DNA of 64,000 nt from CALCKW01 sp033852095 (GTDB lineage Bacteria; Pseudomonadota; Gammaproteobacteria; CALCKW01). The position numbers and the translations under genes are program-made. Where the stretch lies: NCBI GenBank assembly GCA_033852095.1, contig JAWSVD010000029.1, positions 62,001 to 126,000 of the forward strand. Reading direction: 5' to 3'. Below, one piece after another: positions 53,402 to 62,041 of this stretch (within the stretch, counting starts at the first letter, position 1; every line of letters starts with the position of its first letter). The notes under the pieces are model-generated. The model saw nothing but the letters and a program-made list of their open reading frames with translations. It made no database searches and was not told where the DNA came from.

Positions 53402-55213
53402 CTACTGGACATTCGACACGCCTTGAGTGGCCGTGAAGGTCGCGAAATCGCTGCCCCCGCTGTAACTTCCGCTGCTCAGCAAACCATCCTCAATGTCGCC
53501 ACTCATGCTGCCACCGACGCTGACGGTGTAAGCAGTGCCCGCCGTCAAGCTAGGCGCTGAATAGACAAACGAAGCGAAGGATTTGCTCGGTGCGAAGCTC
53601 AGCAAGGAATTGCTCGAAGCGTCGCGAATGTTGATCGCCGTGCCCGCGGACTGCATGCCCGACAGCGCCAGCTTGAGCGAATTCTGCGCGGACGAAGCGC
53701 TGGGTGCCTGTGCCATGCCAGCACTGCCAGCGGCCACCAATACACCGCCACTGATAACAAAGCTGCCGTCGTAGTCGAGCGCGCCATTGCCGCCGCCAGT
53801 GGGCCCGTTCACCAACACCGTGCCGCCGCTCATGGTGATTGATCCATTGGCATCCAGGCCATCGCCCTGGGCGTCGACGACAATACGACCACCGGTGATG
53901 TTCAGCAGATTGCCCTCTGCGGTCACGGCCGCTGCTCGCGCACCGCCACCACCAAAACCAGGCCCCTGCCCACCGCCCGAGCCGTCGTTGCCGCCCGCCA
54001 CGTTGATGCCATCATCAGAGGAGACAACGTTCACGCTGCCGCCATTGACGTTGATGATGGTGGCCTCGAGGCCTTCATAGGATTCCGTGACGACGATCGA
54101 GCCCGCGTTGACCGTCAACTGGGTGTCGGCGTGTAGCCCGTCGTCCCCTGTCGCTATGTTGAAGTTGCCGCCGTTCACCTCGATGATATAGCCCGAGTGC
54201 ATCGCGTCATCGGGCGAGTCGAGCAGCAGCGTGCCGCTACTGACTTCGATCACCACGCCCGCCTTTAAGGCCTTGGCCGAATCCTCAGCGGAAATCACCT
54301 GGGTGTGCCCGCCGGCGGTGGTGATGTCCAGGGTGGCACCGCCGCTGACCAGAATATCGCTCGCCGCTTGAATGCCGTCCGCCTGCGCGGCCACGTGTAG
54401 TGTCCCGCCCTCTACCGAGACATAGCCCTTGGCCGCGTCGCTGTCGTTGTTGGATCGCAGCCCATCGCCACCGGCTGTCACGTCGACGGCGCCGCCTAAC
54501 AACACCAGGTAGTCCTTGCCGTCTATGCCGTCGTCCTGGGCTATCACCGTCAGGTTCTCAGCGTTCAATACCAAGCCGTCTTTAGAGGTGATCCCGTCTG
54601 CGTACTGACCCGTCACCAGCAGGTTGCCCGCGCCGATGATACTGAGATCGTCGGAGCTGAAGACTGCCGCGTTCGGCTCATCCAACTCCGCGTCCGGGTA
54701 GACGTAGCTGGTCGCGTCGGTGAGGCGATTGTCCGTACCGTCCAGCACCACCACGACTGTCTTGTCAGCCTGCTCCACATTGATAGCGGCACTGCTGCTG
54801 TGATTAATGTCCACATTGTCGAGCAACAGCCACACGGTACCGTCGGCCTCGCTGTCAACCAGCACGCCGCCGTCGGTGGTCGCACCGCTCAAGCTATAGA
54901 CGCCCGGCTCGGAGATCGTCACTTGCGCACCCAGTGCGGCAGCGCCGTTGCCGGTCACGCTGACCGTGCTGCCGTTGAAGACTATCGCTGTGCTACTGCT
55001 GCCGTAGAGATAATCCGCAGCGTCATCGTGGTGCGGCTTGTTTTCTACGGCGGCCGCTGTGGCCAAGTCCGCGATATCTGTCGTGTCAGTGCTCTCGCTT
55101 GTATCTGTGCTGCCGAGCAGATCAGGATCTTGCGTGTCCGCGCTATCACAGCCCGCAGTGGTCGCCGCAAGGGCCAGCCATATCAAGCTCGCCAGTTTTT
55201 TCTTTTCCATCAT
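53402..55213 (-). CDS. Repetitive beta-solenoid-like lipoprotein (Cthe_2159-like carbohydrate-binding domain)
   Basis: About 603 residues. The N-terminus has a lipoprotein signal with lipobox TAGC (cysteine near residue 22), then a Ser/Thr/Asp linker. Residues about 90-450 are repeating strands with Asn/Gly/Asp turns (GVYSLSGATTDGGVLVDS, QDDGIDGKDYLVLLGG, GDGLRSNNDSDAAKG, DDAMHSGYIIEV, GDDGLHADTQLTV, DDGINVAGG), the pattern of the Cthe_2159 polysaccharide-binding family, which folds as a right-handed beta-helix. The start is taken as ATG 55213. The DDGI/DDGL/DDAM motifs recur and may bind Ca. It likely sits on the outer membrane. Genes of this type travel with VTC and DUF4956 genes. Confidence 0.8.
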   Translation of the reverse strand: MMEKKKLASLIWLALAATTAGCDSADTQDPDLLGSTDTSESTDTTDIADLATAAAVENKPHHDDAADYLYGSSSTAIVFNGSTVSVTGNGAAALGAQVTISEPGVYSLSGATTDGGVLVDSEADGTVWLLLDNVDINHSSSAAINVEQADKTVVVVLDGTDNRLTDATSYVYPDAELDEPNAAVFSSDDLSIIGAGNLLVTGQYADGITSKDGLVLNAENLTVIAQDDGIDGKDYLVLLGGAVDVTAGGDGLRSNNDSDAAKGYVSVEGGTLHVAAQADGIQAASDILVSGGATLDITTAGGHTQVISAEDSAKALKAGVVIEVSSGTLLLDSPDDAMHSGYIIEVNGGNFNIATGDDGLHADTQLTVNAGSIVVTESYEGLEATIINVNGGSVNVVSSDDGINVAGGNDGSGGGQGPGFGGGGARAAAVTAEGNLLNITGGRIVVDAQGDGLDANGSITMSGGTVLVNGPTGGGNGALDYDGSFVISGGVLVAAGSAGMAQAPSASSAQNSLKLALSGMQSAGTAINIRDASSNSLLSFAPSKSFASFVYSAPSLTAGTAYTVSVGGSMSGDIEDGLLSSGSYSGGSDFATFTATQGVSNVQ

Positions 55214-55392
55214 CAAGTGGTGCAACTCCAGTTTTTAAGCCCCGGCCATACCACAGATAGCTGTGTCGGCACATGCGTGTTCGTGTTACTCACCGCATAT
55301 TCTGTGCTTACTATGGCTCGCAAATATGGAGTTGCTGTGAAGATTATCTGACGAATATAGGCAGTGCCAGCTGAGCTTGCTATACATGCAGG

Positions 55393-56860
55393 ATGAACTT
55401 AAGAATTTGGCACAAACTCGCCCTCGCCCTGTGCATCGGTATCAGCCTACTGATGCTGGCGATGGCCTACGTCTCCAGTTACGGCGTTGAGCACAGCTTT
55501 AGAAACTACCTCAATACGCAACAGCAACAGCGGGCGCTACAGCTGGAAGAACAGCTCATTGAAGATTATGAGCAGCGTGGCGACTGGCGTTTCATCCAGG
55601 ACCAGCAAGAGTGGCACGCCTACCTGCATTGGATCGAAGACGACGGCATGCCGCACAAGGGGCCTGATCCGCACCCCGACAAGAACAACGACAGCCATTC
55701 ACCTGGCCGTTCACCGGGAAACGCGCCCAAACGCGCAGGCAAAGGCTCCAAGCACCGCTTCTCACTCACTGATGCGGACAAGCAGCTGCTGTTCGGCGCG
55801 GCAATGGACGAGCAGAAACACCACGACACCGCCTTGCAGCTGCGCGGGGAAACCATCGGCTATTTGCACTACCGGCCCTTTAACGCTGGCCACATGAGCA
55901 AAAAGGACCGGGCATTCCTGCAGCAGCAGCACAGCGCGCTGATCCACCTCGCCTGGATCAGTTTTGTACTCGCCGGTGTTTTCTCTTGGCTGGCCTCCGC
56001 CTATCTGCGCAGCCGCATCCGACCGCTGTCGAACTTTTCGCAGCAGCTGTCCAACGGCAATTACGACAACAAATTGAGTGTGCCGGGCAATGATCAGCAC
56101 GATGAACTGGGGCAACTGGGGGCGGACCTGAACCACCTCTCCCAGGCGCTGGCGCAGGGGAAATCCGCACGGGAACGCTGGGTTGCCGATATCGCCCATG
56201 AGCTGCGTACGCCGCTGTCCATACTGCACGGCGAGATCGAAGCCATGCAGGACGGCATTCGCCCACTCGATCAAGCTGCTCTACAGTCCTTGCTCAGCGA
56301 GACCACCCAGCTGAGCCGCATCGTGGAGCAGTTGCGCAAACTGAGCCAGGCGGAAATGGGCGAGCTGCACATCGAGCGCAGCGATTGTGACCTGGCCGAA
56401 ATCCTGCGAAACGTCAGCGATAACTTCTCGGCCCGCTTTGCTGCCGAAGAGATCGCGCTCACGCTGCACGTACAGGCAAACACCGCCCACCGCTGCTGGG
56501 GTGACGCTAGCCGCCTGCATCAACTGCTCAGCAACCTGCTGGAAAACAGCTTGCGCTACACCTGTGCAGCTGGCCAACTGGCCAACTGGCCAACTGGAGA
56601 TAAATCTGCACACGGCGGATGAAGAAATCTGTGTGGTGTTTGAGGATTCCGAGCCCGGAGTAAGTAACGAGCAACTTCCTCTGCTGTTTGAACGGCTCTA
56701 CCGCGCGGAAAATTCCCGCAACCGCAAGACCGGAGGATCCGGCCTTGGCTTGTCTATCTGTCAGGCGCTGGTGCGCGCTCACGGCGGGCACATGAACGCC
56801 GAACACGCCGCCCAAGGCGGATTAAAAATCACCGTGAAGCTGCCCGTCCATCATGACTAA
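55393..56860 (+). CDS. BaeS-type sensor histidine kinase, frame broken by an 8-bp repeat
   Basis: A membrane histidine kinase: TM1 about 8-28, a periplasmic part with a His/Pro-rich stretch (DPHPDKNNDSHSPG), TM2 about 183-205, HAMP, H269 in ADIAHELRTP, N box NLLENSLRYT, then G boxes SGLGLSICQ. The last parts lie in another frame. The first frame stops at 56620-56622 soon after the N box (409 residues), and the G boxes are read from frame +2 through 56860. Three CTGGCCAA units sit at 56570-56593. With one unit the frame is RYTCAAGQLEINL and reads through to the normal end; two more units (16 bp) shift it. The rest is intact, and the last codons overlap the regulator gene. Confidence 0.85.
56570..56597. 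repeat. 8-bp tandem repeat in the kinase gene
   Basis: CTGGCCAA is repeated three times (56570-56577, 56578-56585, 56586-56593), followed by a partial CTGG. Changes of unit number shift the reading frame: one or four units would be in frame with the G boxes, two or three are not. Confidence 0.95.
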
Positions 56861-57554
56861 AATCATTGCCATCGTCGAAGACGAAGAAAAAATCGCCCGC
56901 ATCCTGATCGACTACCTCGAAGCCGAGGGTTATGCCTTGCGCTGGATTGCGGACGGGAAGCAAGCTTCACAATGGCTTGCAGAAAACACCTGTGATCTGA
57001 TTTTGCTGGACCTGATGTTGCCCGGAAAAGACGGCATGACCCTCTGCGATGAGATCCGCAGGCTCTACCAAACACCTGTTTTCATCATCACCGCCAAAGC
57101 TGAAGAGCTGGACCGGATCAAGGGTTTGGAAACTGGCGCTTATGACTATATTTGCAAACCCTTCAGCCCGCGCGAAGTCGTGGCCAGGGTCAATGCTCTG
57201 TTTCGGTTGCTTGCGGCGCAAGGTTTGAACACGTTGACGGAACAGCCGGCTCAGCGCATGCAACTCGAGCCGCATATCCACAGGGTGAGCTACGCCGGCA
57301 CATCAGCTGACCTGACCCGCGCCGAATACCGCCTGCTGGAAAACATCTCCGCCAACCCAGACAGTGTCTTCTCACGCCAAGCGCTGGTGCATCTGATCTA
57401 CGACGACAACCGAGTGATCTCCGACCGAACGATCGATTCACACATAAAAAACCTGCGCAAGAAGCTCGACAACATCGGTCTGCGGCACAATCCGATCCGC
57501 ACCGTTCACGGGGTCGGGTACAAGTGGAATAGTTTCGAAGAGACCCTTGAATAG
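56853..57554 (+). CDS. OmpR-family response regulator (BaeR-like)
   Basis: A 233-residue regulator with a receiver domain (phospho-acceptor D53 in LILLDLMLPGKDG, acidic pocket EDEEK, and FIITAKAEELDRIKGLETGAYDYICKPFSPRE with the conserved K) and a winged-helix OmpR-type DNA-binding end (LTRAEYRLLENISANPDSVFSRQALVHLIY ... SDRTIDSHIKNLRKKLDNIG). Its ATG at 56853 overlaps the last codons of the kinase frame, so it is translated with it. It is intact and may work with another donor if the kinase is off. Likely targets are envelope genes such as the divergent lipoprotein gene; inference. Confidence 0.92.
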   Translation: MTKIIAIVEDEEKIARILIDYLEAEGYALRWIADGKQASQWLAENTCDLILLDLMLPGKDGMTLCDEIRRLYQTPVFIITAKAEELDRIKGLETGAYDYICKPFSPREVVARVNALFRLLAAQGLNTLTEQPAQRMQLEPHIHRVSYAGTSADLTRAEYRLLENISANPDSVFSRQALVHLIYDDNRVISDRTIDSHIKNLRKKLDNIGLRHNPIRTVHGVGYKWNSFEETLE

Positions 57555-57651
57555 GGTTCCATAGCACATGGGGCAAAGCTCGGTGAGAGACACCGAGCAA
57601 ACAACAGCCTGAGGAAAACAGAGTGGCCAAGCGGCCAGCGCCCCCTCAAGA

Positions 57652-57672
57652 GGCCGGCGCGTTTCGCCGGCC
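57652..57672. terminator. GC-rich hairpin between convergent genes
   Basis: GGCCGGCG-CGTTT-CGCCGGCC is a perfect 8-bp stem between the response regulator and exaC stops. There is no T run, so it is a hairpin of probable but weak terminator role. Confidence 0.4.
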
Positions 57673-57687
57673 CAAAGACAACAAGGC

Positions 57688-59208
57688 CTAGAAGAAACCC
57701 AGTGGGTTGATGTCGTAGCTGACCAGCAGGTTCTTGGTCTGCTGGTAGTGATCGAGCATCATCTTGTGGGTCTCGCGACCAATGCCGGACTTCTTGTAGC
57801 CGCCAAAAGCCGCGTGCGCTGGGTAGTGGTGGTAGCAGTTGGTCCAAACGCGACCCGCCTCGATGCCACGGCCCATGCGGTAGGACAAGTTCATGTCACG
57901 TGTCCACACACCCGCGCCCAAACCGAACTCACTGTCATTGGCGATGGCCAATGCTTCGGCTTCGTCTTTGAAAGTCGTCACCGAGATAACAGGCCCGAAG
58001 ATCTCTTCCTGGAAGACGCGCATGTCGTTGGTGCCTTTCAGCAGGGTTGGCTGCACATAGTAGCCCGTGCCCATCTCACCGGAGAGCGTCTCGACATCAC
58101 CGCCCGCGAGCACTTCGGCCCCTTCGTCCTTGCCGATCTGGATGTAACGCATGATCTTGTCGAACTGCTCGCTCGACGCCTGCGCACCGACCATGACGTC
58201 TGTGTCCAGCGGGTTGCCGCGTTTAATTTTGGCGGCGCGGTCGATGACCATGGCGATGAATTCATCGTAGATCGACTCCTGCACCAACAAACGCGAGGGG
58301 CAAGTGCAGACTTCACCTTGGTTGAAGAAAGCCAAGACAGCCCCCTCAACACACTTGCTGATGAATTGATCCTCTTGCTTCAGCACATCTTCAAAATAGA
58401 TGTTGGGTGACTTGCCGCCCAGCTCAACGGTGGAGGGGATGAGGTTATCCGCCGCACACTTAAGGATATGGGTGCCGGTGGGTGTGGAGCCGGTGAAGGC
58501 GATCTTGGCGATGCGTTTGCTGGTGGCCAGCGCTTGGCCGGCCTCTTTGCCGTAGCCATTGACCACGTTCAGCACGCCAGCTGGCAGCAGGTCACCGATC
58601 AGCTCGAGCATCACCAAGATAGACGCGGGGGTCTGCTCGGCAGGCTTGAGCACGATGCAGTTACCCGTCACCAGTGCAGGTGCGATCTTCCACACCGCCA
58701 TCAGGATGGGGAAGTTCCACGGGATGATCTGACCGACCACGCCCAGGGGCTCATGGAAATGGTAAGCCACGGTGTTCTCATCGATCTCACCTATACCGCC
58801 TTCCTGCGCCCGCATGCACCCGGCGTAATAGCGAAAGTGGTCAACGGCCAGGGGCAGGTCGGCGTTGAGTGTTTCACGCACCGCCTTGCCGTTGTCCCAG
58901 GTCTCGGCCACGGCGAGCATTTCCAGATTCTGCTCGATGCGGTCGGCGATTTTCAGCAGGACATTCGAGCGTGCGGCGACAGATGTCTTGCCCCACGCAA
59001 CTTTTGCGGCGTGTGCGGCGTCCAGCGCCAGATCGATATCAGCCGCGTCAGATCGTGGGATCTGGCAAAAAGGCTTGCCGTTGACCGGGGAAATATTGTC
59101 GAAGTAATTGCCATTGACCGGCGCGACCCACTCGCCACCGATGTAGTTGCCGTAGCGCTCTTTAAAATTGACAACCGCACCGTCTGTATTTGGATTTGCG
59201 TATTCCAC
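57688..59208 (-). CDS. exaC: Aldehyde dehydrogenase (ExaC/AldB type)
   Basis: A 506-residue NAD-dependent aldehyde dehydrogenase, nearly collinear with pseudomonad ExaC and E. coli AldB. It has IPWNFPILMAVWK (cofactor site), the catalytic glutamate in VELGGKSPNI, the catalytic cysteine in FFNQGEVCTCPSR, and the ending KNLLVSYDINPLGFF. It oxidises acetaldehyde in ethanol breakdown and related aldehydes. Start GTG 59208 has AGGAGA before it and begins MEYANPNTDGAVVNF-like as in ExaC; longer frames are not real. A pair of direct repeats lies about 85 bp upstream of the start. Confidence 0.93.
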   Translation of the reverse strand: MEYANPNTDGAVVNFKERYGNYIGGEWVAPVNGNYFDNISPVNGKPFCQIPRSDAADIDLALDAAHAAKVAWGKTSVAARSNVLLKIADRIEQNLEMLAVAETWDNGKAVRETLNADLPLAVDHFRYYAGCMRAQEGGIGEIDENTVAYHFHEPLGVVGQIIPWNFPILMAVWKIAPALVTGNCIVLKPAEQTPASILVMLELIGDLLPAGVLNVVNGYGKEAGQALATSKRIAKIAFTGSTPTGTHILKCAADNLIPSTVELGGKSPNIYFEDVLKQEDQFISKCVEGAVLAFFNQGEVCTCPSRLLVQESIYDEFIAMVIDRAAKIKRGNPLDTDVMVGAQASSEQFDKIMRYIQIGKDEGAEVLAGGDVETLSGEMGTGYYVQPTLLKGTNDMRVFQEEIFGPVISVTTFKDEAEALAIANDSEFGLGAGVWTRDMNLSYRMGRGIEAGRVWTNCYHHYPAHAAFGGYKKSGIGRETHKMMLDHYQQTKNLLVSYDINPLGFF

Positions 59209-59288
59209 CAACACTCTCCTTATCATGATAATTAGCTGCAGGCCGATCACTGAGATCAGGCCGACGTTGCATAAGAGAGTAAAAGACC

Positions 59289-59309
59289 AAAGGTTGGTAA
59301 AAGGTTGGT
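59289..59309. promoter_or_regulatory. Direct repeats upstream of exaC
   Basis: AAAGGTTGGT occurs at 59289-59298 and again at 59300-59309, an 11-bp period, i.e. one helical turn. On the exaC strand it reads ACCAACCTTT twice, 81-101 bp before the start codon. It may be an activator site; unproved. Confidence 0.4.
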
Positions 59310-59508
59310 GCGGCGAACAAATCACGCGCTTAGACGGGGCATTTACCCCTCCTCGGAACTTGCACTCAAGTTCCTCACTGGCAATAAATCTCACCATTTC
59401 AAGCATTTGCAGGCGAGTCGGCACAGTTTCAGCTTAGAATAGCGCAATCTGATTTATAACTGATCGTGATCCATCAAAGGATCGAACACACATTCAAAAG
59501 GAATACCC

Positions 59509-60429
59509 ATGACCATCCAGATTTTTGGCCACAAGTCCCCCGATACAGACTCCACCGGATCCCCGCTGGTGTGGTCATGGTATCTCAATGAAATCAAAGG
59601 CATAGCTGCAAAGCCCATGCTGCTGGGTGAGCCCAACACCGAAGCGCTGTTTGTGCTCGAGCGCTGGGGCTTTGATAAACCCGAGATCATGACAGAGCTC
59701 GCTGACGGCGCCGACTGCATCATTGTTGACACCAACAACCCCGCTGAGCTGCCCACCAACATCAACGACGCCAACGTCATCGCGATCATCGATCACCACA
59801 AGCTGGTGGGCGGCCTGGAGACAAAAGGCCCCATCGACATCACTATCCGCCCCTTGGCTTGCACCGCGACCATCATGGTCGACATGATCGGCGACGACAT
59901 GGCGAAAATGCCCGACAACATCAAGGGCGCAGCACTGTCCTGCATCTTGTCAGACACATTGGAGTTTCGCTCGCCCACCACCACCGAACACGACATCGCC
60001 GTGACCAAGCGCTTGGCCGATGAGCTGGGTATCGACATCCCCGCCTACGCCGCCGAGATGTTTGCCGCTAAGTCCGATGTGTCTCGCTTCTCCGACGCCG
60101 AATTGCTGCGCATGGATTCCAAGGAATACACCATCGAGGGCACCGCCTTCCGCGTGTCTGTGTTGGAGACGACGTCACCGCATATGGTCTTGGACCGCAA
60201 AGACAGCTTGATGAGCGCCATGGTGGACGTGGCCAAAGAAGACGGCGCCGACCAGGTGTTGTTGTTCGTGATCGACATCCTGAACGAAGAGGCCACCCTG
60301 CTGGTGCCCAACGACATGGTCAAGACCATCGCAGAGAAGTCCTTTAACGCGACTGTCAGTGGCGACACAGTGGTTTTGCCGGGCGTCATGAGCCGCAAGA
60401 AGCAGATCATGCCCTTCCTGACACTCTGA
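59509..60429 (+). CDS. ppaC: Manganese-dependent inorganic pyrophosphatase (family II)
   Basis: A 306-residue DHH-family pyrophosphatase. The motifs are GHKSPDTDS (N-terminal metal site), DTNNPAEL, the DHH motif in IIDHHKL with DHHA2-like C-terminal domain, and MSRKKQIMPFL near the end, with SRKK involved in phosphate binding. Family II enzymes need Mn2+ (or Co2+), fitting the presence of a Mn importer in this region. AAAGGAAT precedes the ATG. It is divergent from exaC with 300 bp between. Confidence 0.95.
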   Translation: MTIQIFGHKSPDTDSTGSPLVWSWYLNEIKGIAAKPMLLGEPNTEALFVLERWGFDKPEIMTELADGADCIIVDTNNPAELPTNINDANVIAIIDHHKLVGGLETKGPIDITIRPLACTATIMVDMIGDDMAKMPDNIKGAALSCILSDTLEFRSPTTTEHDIAVTKRLADELGIDIPAYAAEMFAAKSDVSRFSDAELLRMDSKEYTIEGTAFRVSVLETTSPHMVLDRKDSLMSAMVDVAKEDGADQVLLFVIDILNEEATLLVPNDMVKTIAEKSFNATVSGDTVVLPGVMSRKKQIMPFLTL

Positions 60430-60483
60430 TCATTTGCCGATCATTTGATTGAATGAGCGGCGCAGCTATTCGCTGCATCGCTG

Positions 60484-60508
60484 GCAGAGGCCCGCCCTGG
60501 GCCTCTGC
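60484..60508. terminator. Hairpin between ppaC and the DUF445 gene
   Basis: GCAGAGGCCC-GCCCT-GGGCCTCTGC is a perfect 10-bp stem between two convergent genes. There is no poly-T run on either side, so terminator activity is probable but not certain. Confidence 0.5.
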
Positions 60509-60555
60509 TAAATACGGCCCGCCCCGCCGTCTTTTAGGACCCCGGAGAGCGCCGA

Positions 60556-61254
60556 TCAAACCAGTGCTGCTATCGCCCCGATCAAGCCGCCAAACACCGC
60601 TCCCCAGACCACCAGCCAGCCCAAGTGCTTGGCGATCATGTCCTGCACAATCTGCTTCACCATCTGCGGGTTGAGCTCATCCAGGCGCTTTTCTATCACC
60701 GCGCTGATCTTCTCGAATACCATGTCGCCGCCCGCCCCAGATGCCAGGCTGCTGCGCAGGGAGGCCTGAAACTCCTCCGTCGCCGTCACCTTGATCAAAG
60801 AGCTTTTCATGCGCTCACAAAAGGGCTCGCGCAGGGGCTGCAGCGCTTCGACACCGCCCACCATGGCCAGCATGCCACCAAAAGAGGATGCTTCGATCAC
60901 GCTGACAAAACCATCAAAGGCCGGGTCAAGATCAGCTTTCTCAATCACCGGCGCCAGATCCAATGCCTTGCCACTGCCCGCGCCACTCAAAAAACGCTGC
61001 ATGTTCTCGGGGCTGAAAAATTGCTTCATCAGCAACTCGCGGATCCCGAGTTTGAAATCCTCAAAATGCGTGGGCACCACCCCGGAACCATACAAGCCAG
61101 GCACCTTTTCAAACAGCATGTGAATAGCCAGCCAATTGGTGAGCGCACCGGAAAAAGCGAAAAGCCCGACGCTGGTCATGAGGCTGTTGCCGAGTAAATA
61201 CCCGCCAAGAAGCACGGCAAGCGCCGCAATATTACTGAGTAGACTTTTGTTCAC
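60556..61254 (-). CDS. DUF445 family membrane protein
   Basis: A 232-residue protein with a hydrophobic start (ALAVLLGGYLLGNSLM, then GLFAFSGALTNWLAIHMLFEKVPG), a helical middle with KQFFSPENMQRFL and GGDMVFEKISAVIEKRLDELNPQMVKQIVQDMI, and a final membrane segment (WLVVWGAVFGGLIGAIAALV). NWLAIHMLF and GVVPTHFEDFK are DUF445 hallmarks. Both ends are anchored in the membrane and the middle is probably cytosolic. The family's function is unknown. It stands alone. Confidence 0.88.
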   Translation of the reverse strand: MNKSLLSNIAALAVLLGGYLLGNSLMTSVGLFAFSGALTNWLAIHMLFEKVPGLYGSGVVPTHFEDFKLGIRELLMKQFFSPENMQRFLSGAGSGKALDLAPVIEKADLDPAFDGFVSVIEASSFGGMLAMVGGVEALQPLREPFCERMKSSLIKVTATEEFQASLRSSLASGAGGDMVFEKISAVIEKRLDELNPQMVKQIVQDMIAKHLGWLVVWGAVFGGLIGAIAALV

Positions 61255-62041
61255 AAGCTCGGATCATCGCATAAGACAGGGAGCTGAATTATACCTCATG
61301 CGCAAATACAAGCCCCATCCGGCCCTGTTCCCGTGGATGAAGGCACAGCTCAAAACTTGGCGGCGACTACCGGTCATGACATCACGCAGTGAAGCCCGCT
61401 CTCAGAAGCCGACCGCAGCTTAGGTACCGGCGTGGCAGGATCTCGGCGACGGCATCAAAACACGCACTTGCAGCGAGGATTATTGTGAACTCGCCACGTA
61501 TCGTGGCGACAGCAAGCATTACCCGATCACTCCCTAAGCGCGTGATATTACTGACAAAGCCCGCCAACTCTTGTGCTTGAGTTACATTTTGCCAAGGTTA
61601 TAACAACATCAATTCGCCTTGCAAAACGCCTTTCATTAGCGTCGTTTGCAGCACCTAAAGCGACCGTAAACCTTGAGCACTACTTTGCAGGCGCTGGCAA
61701 AATACTGCCTCAGCCACCGCCCAAAGCCGCTCAGAGCAAATTATGTACTGTAAAGCGGCTGCATCAATCGCGCATATTGAACAGGCAATGCATGCGCGCT
61801 CTGGCCACCTCATGGGTGCCCGAAACAATCACCGGATCACGGGCCAAGGGTGATTCCAATTATTGTAAGTTGCTATGCTTCCGCGGAGAAAGTTATGGTG
61901 GGCGGATCGAAGTTACAGGGAGTACTTGCAGATATCATCGTGGGCTAAGTGATTGCTCAATCCTCGGTGAAACTGTCGCCTTCGAGCAATGTCTTATTTT
62001 AATACATTGAATTTCAATCGCCCCTGCAGAAGGTAATTGCC
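61255..62041. other. Long gene-poor region
   Basis: No convincing gene in 787 bp. A plus-strand frame from ATG 61298 to TAA 61535-61537, broken only by TAG at 61421-61423, reads partly like protein (VPAWQDLGDGIKT, CSEDYCELATYRGDSKHY) and may be a small decayed gene. A perfect palindrome TCGCCACG-TAT-CGTGGCGA lies at 61491-61509 inside it. A 145-codon frame at 61573-62010 has a poor composition and I do not believe it. The rest holds nothing I can name. Confidence 0.4.

Noticed and set aside
58468..59235. Plus-strand frame (255 codons) opposite exaC
   Set aside because: Shadow of the aldehyde dehydrogenase, no motifs.
59209..59424. Upstream extension of the exaC frame
   Set aside because: The 72 extra codons are not family-like and there is a good ribosome site at the GTG 59208; the region is promoter DNA.
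61590..61680. Thought of as an integron attC-like site (TAACAAC and GC-rich arms)
   Set aside because: No proper paired R and L boxes and no cassette structure or integrase around it.
61573..62010. Plus-strand frame (145 codons)
   Set aside because: Odd composition, no ribosome site and no recognisable segment; treated as chance.
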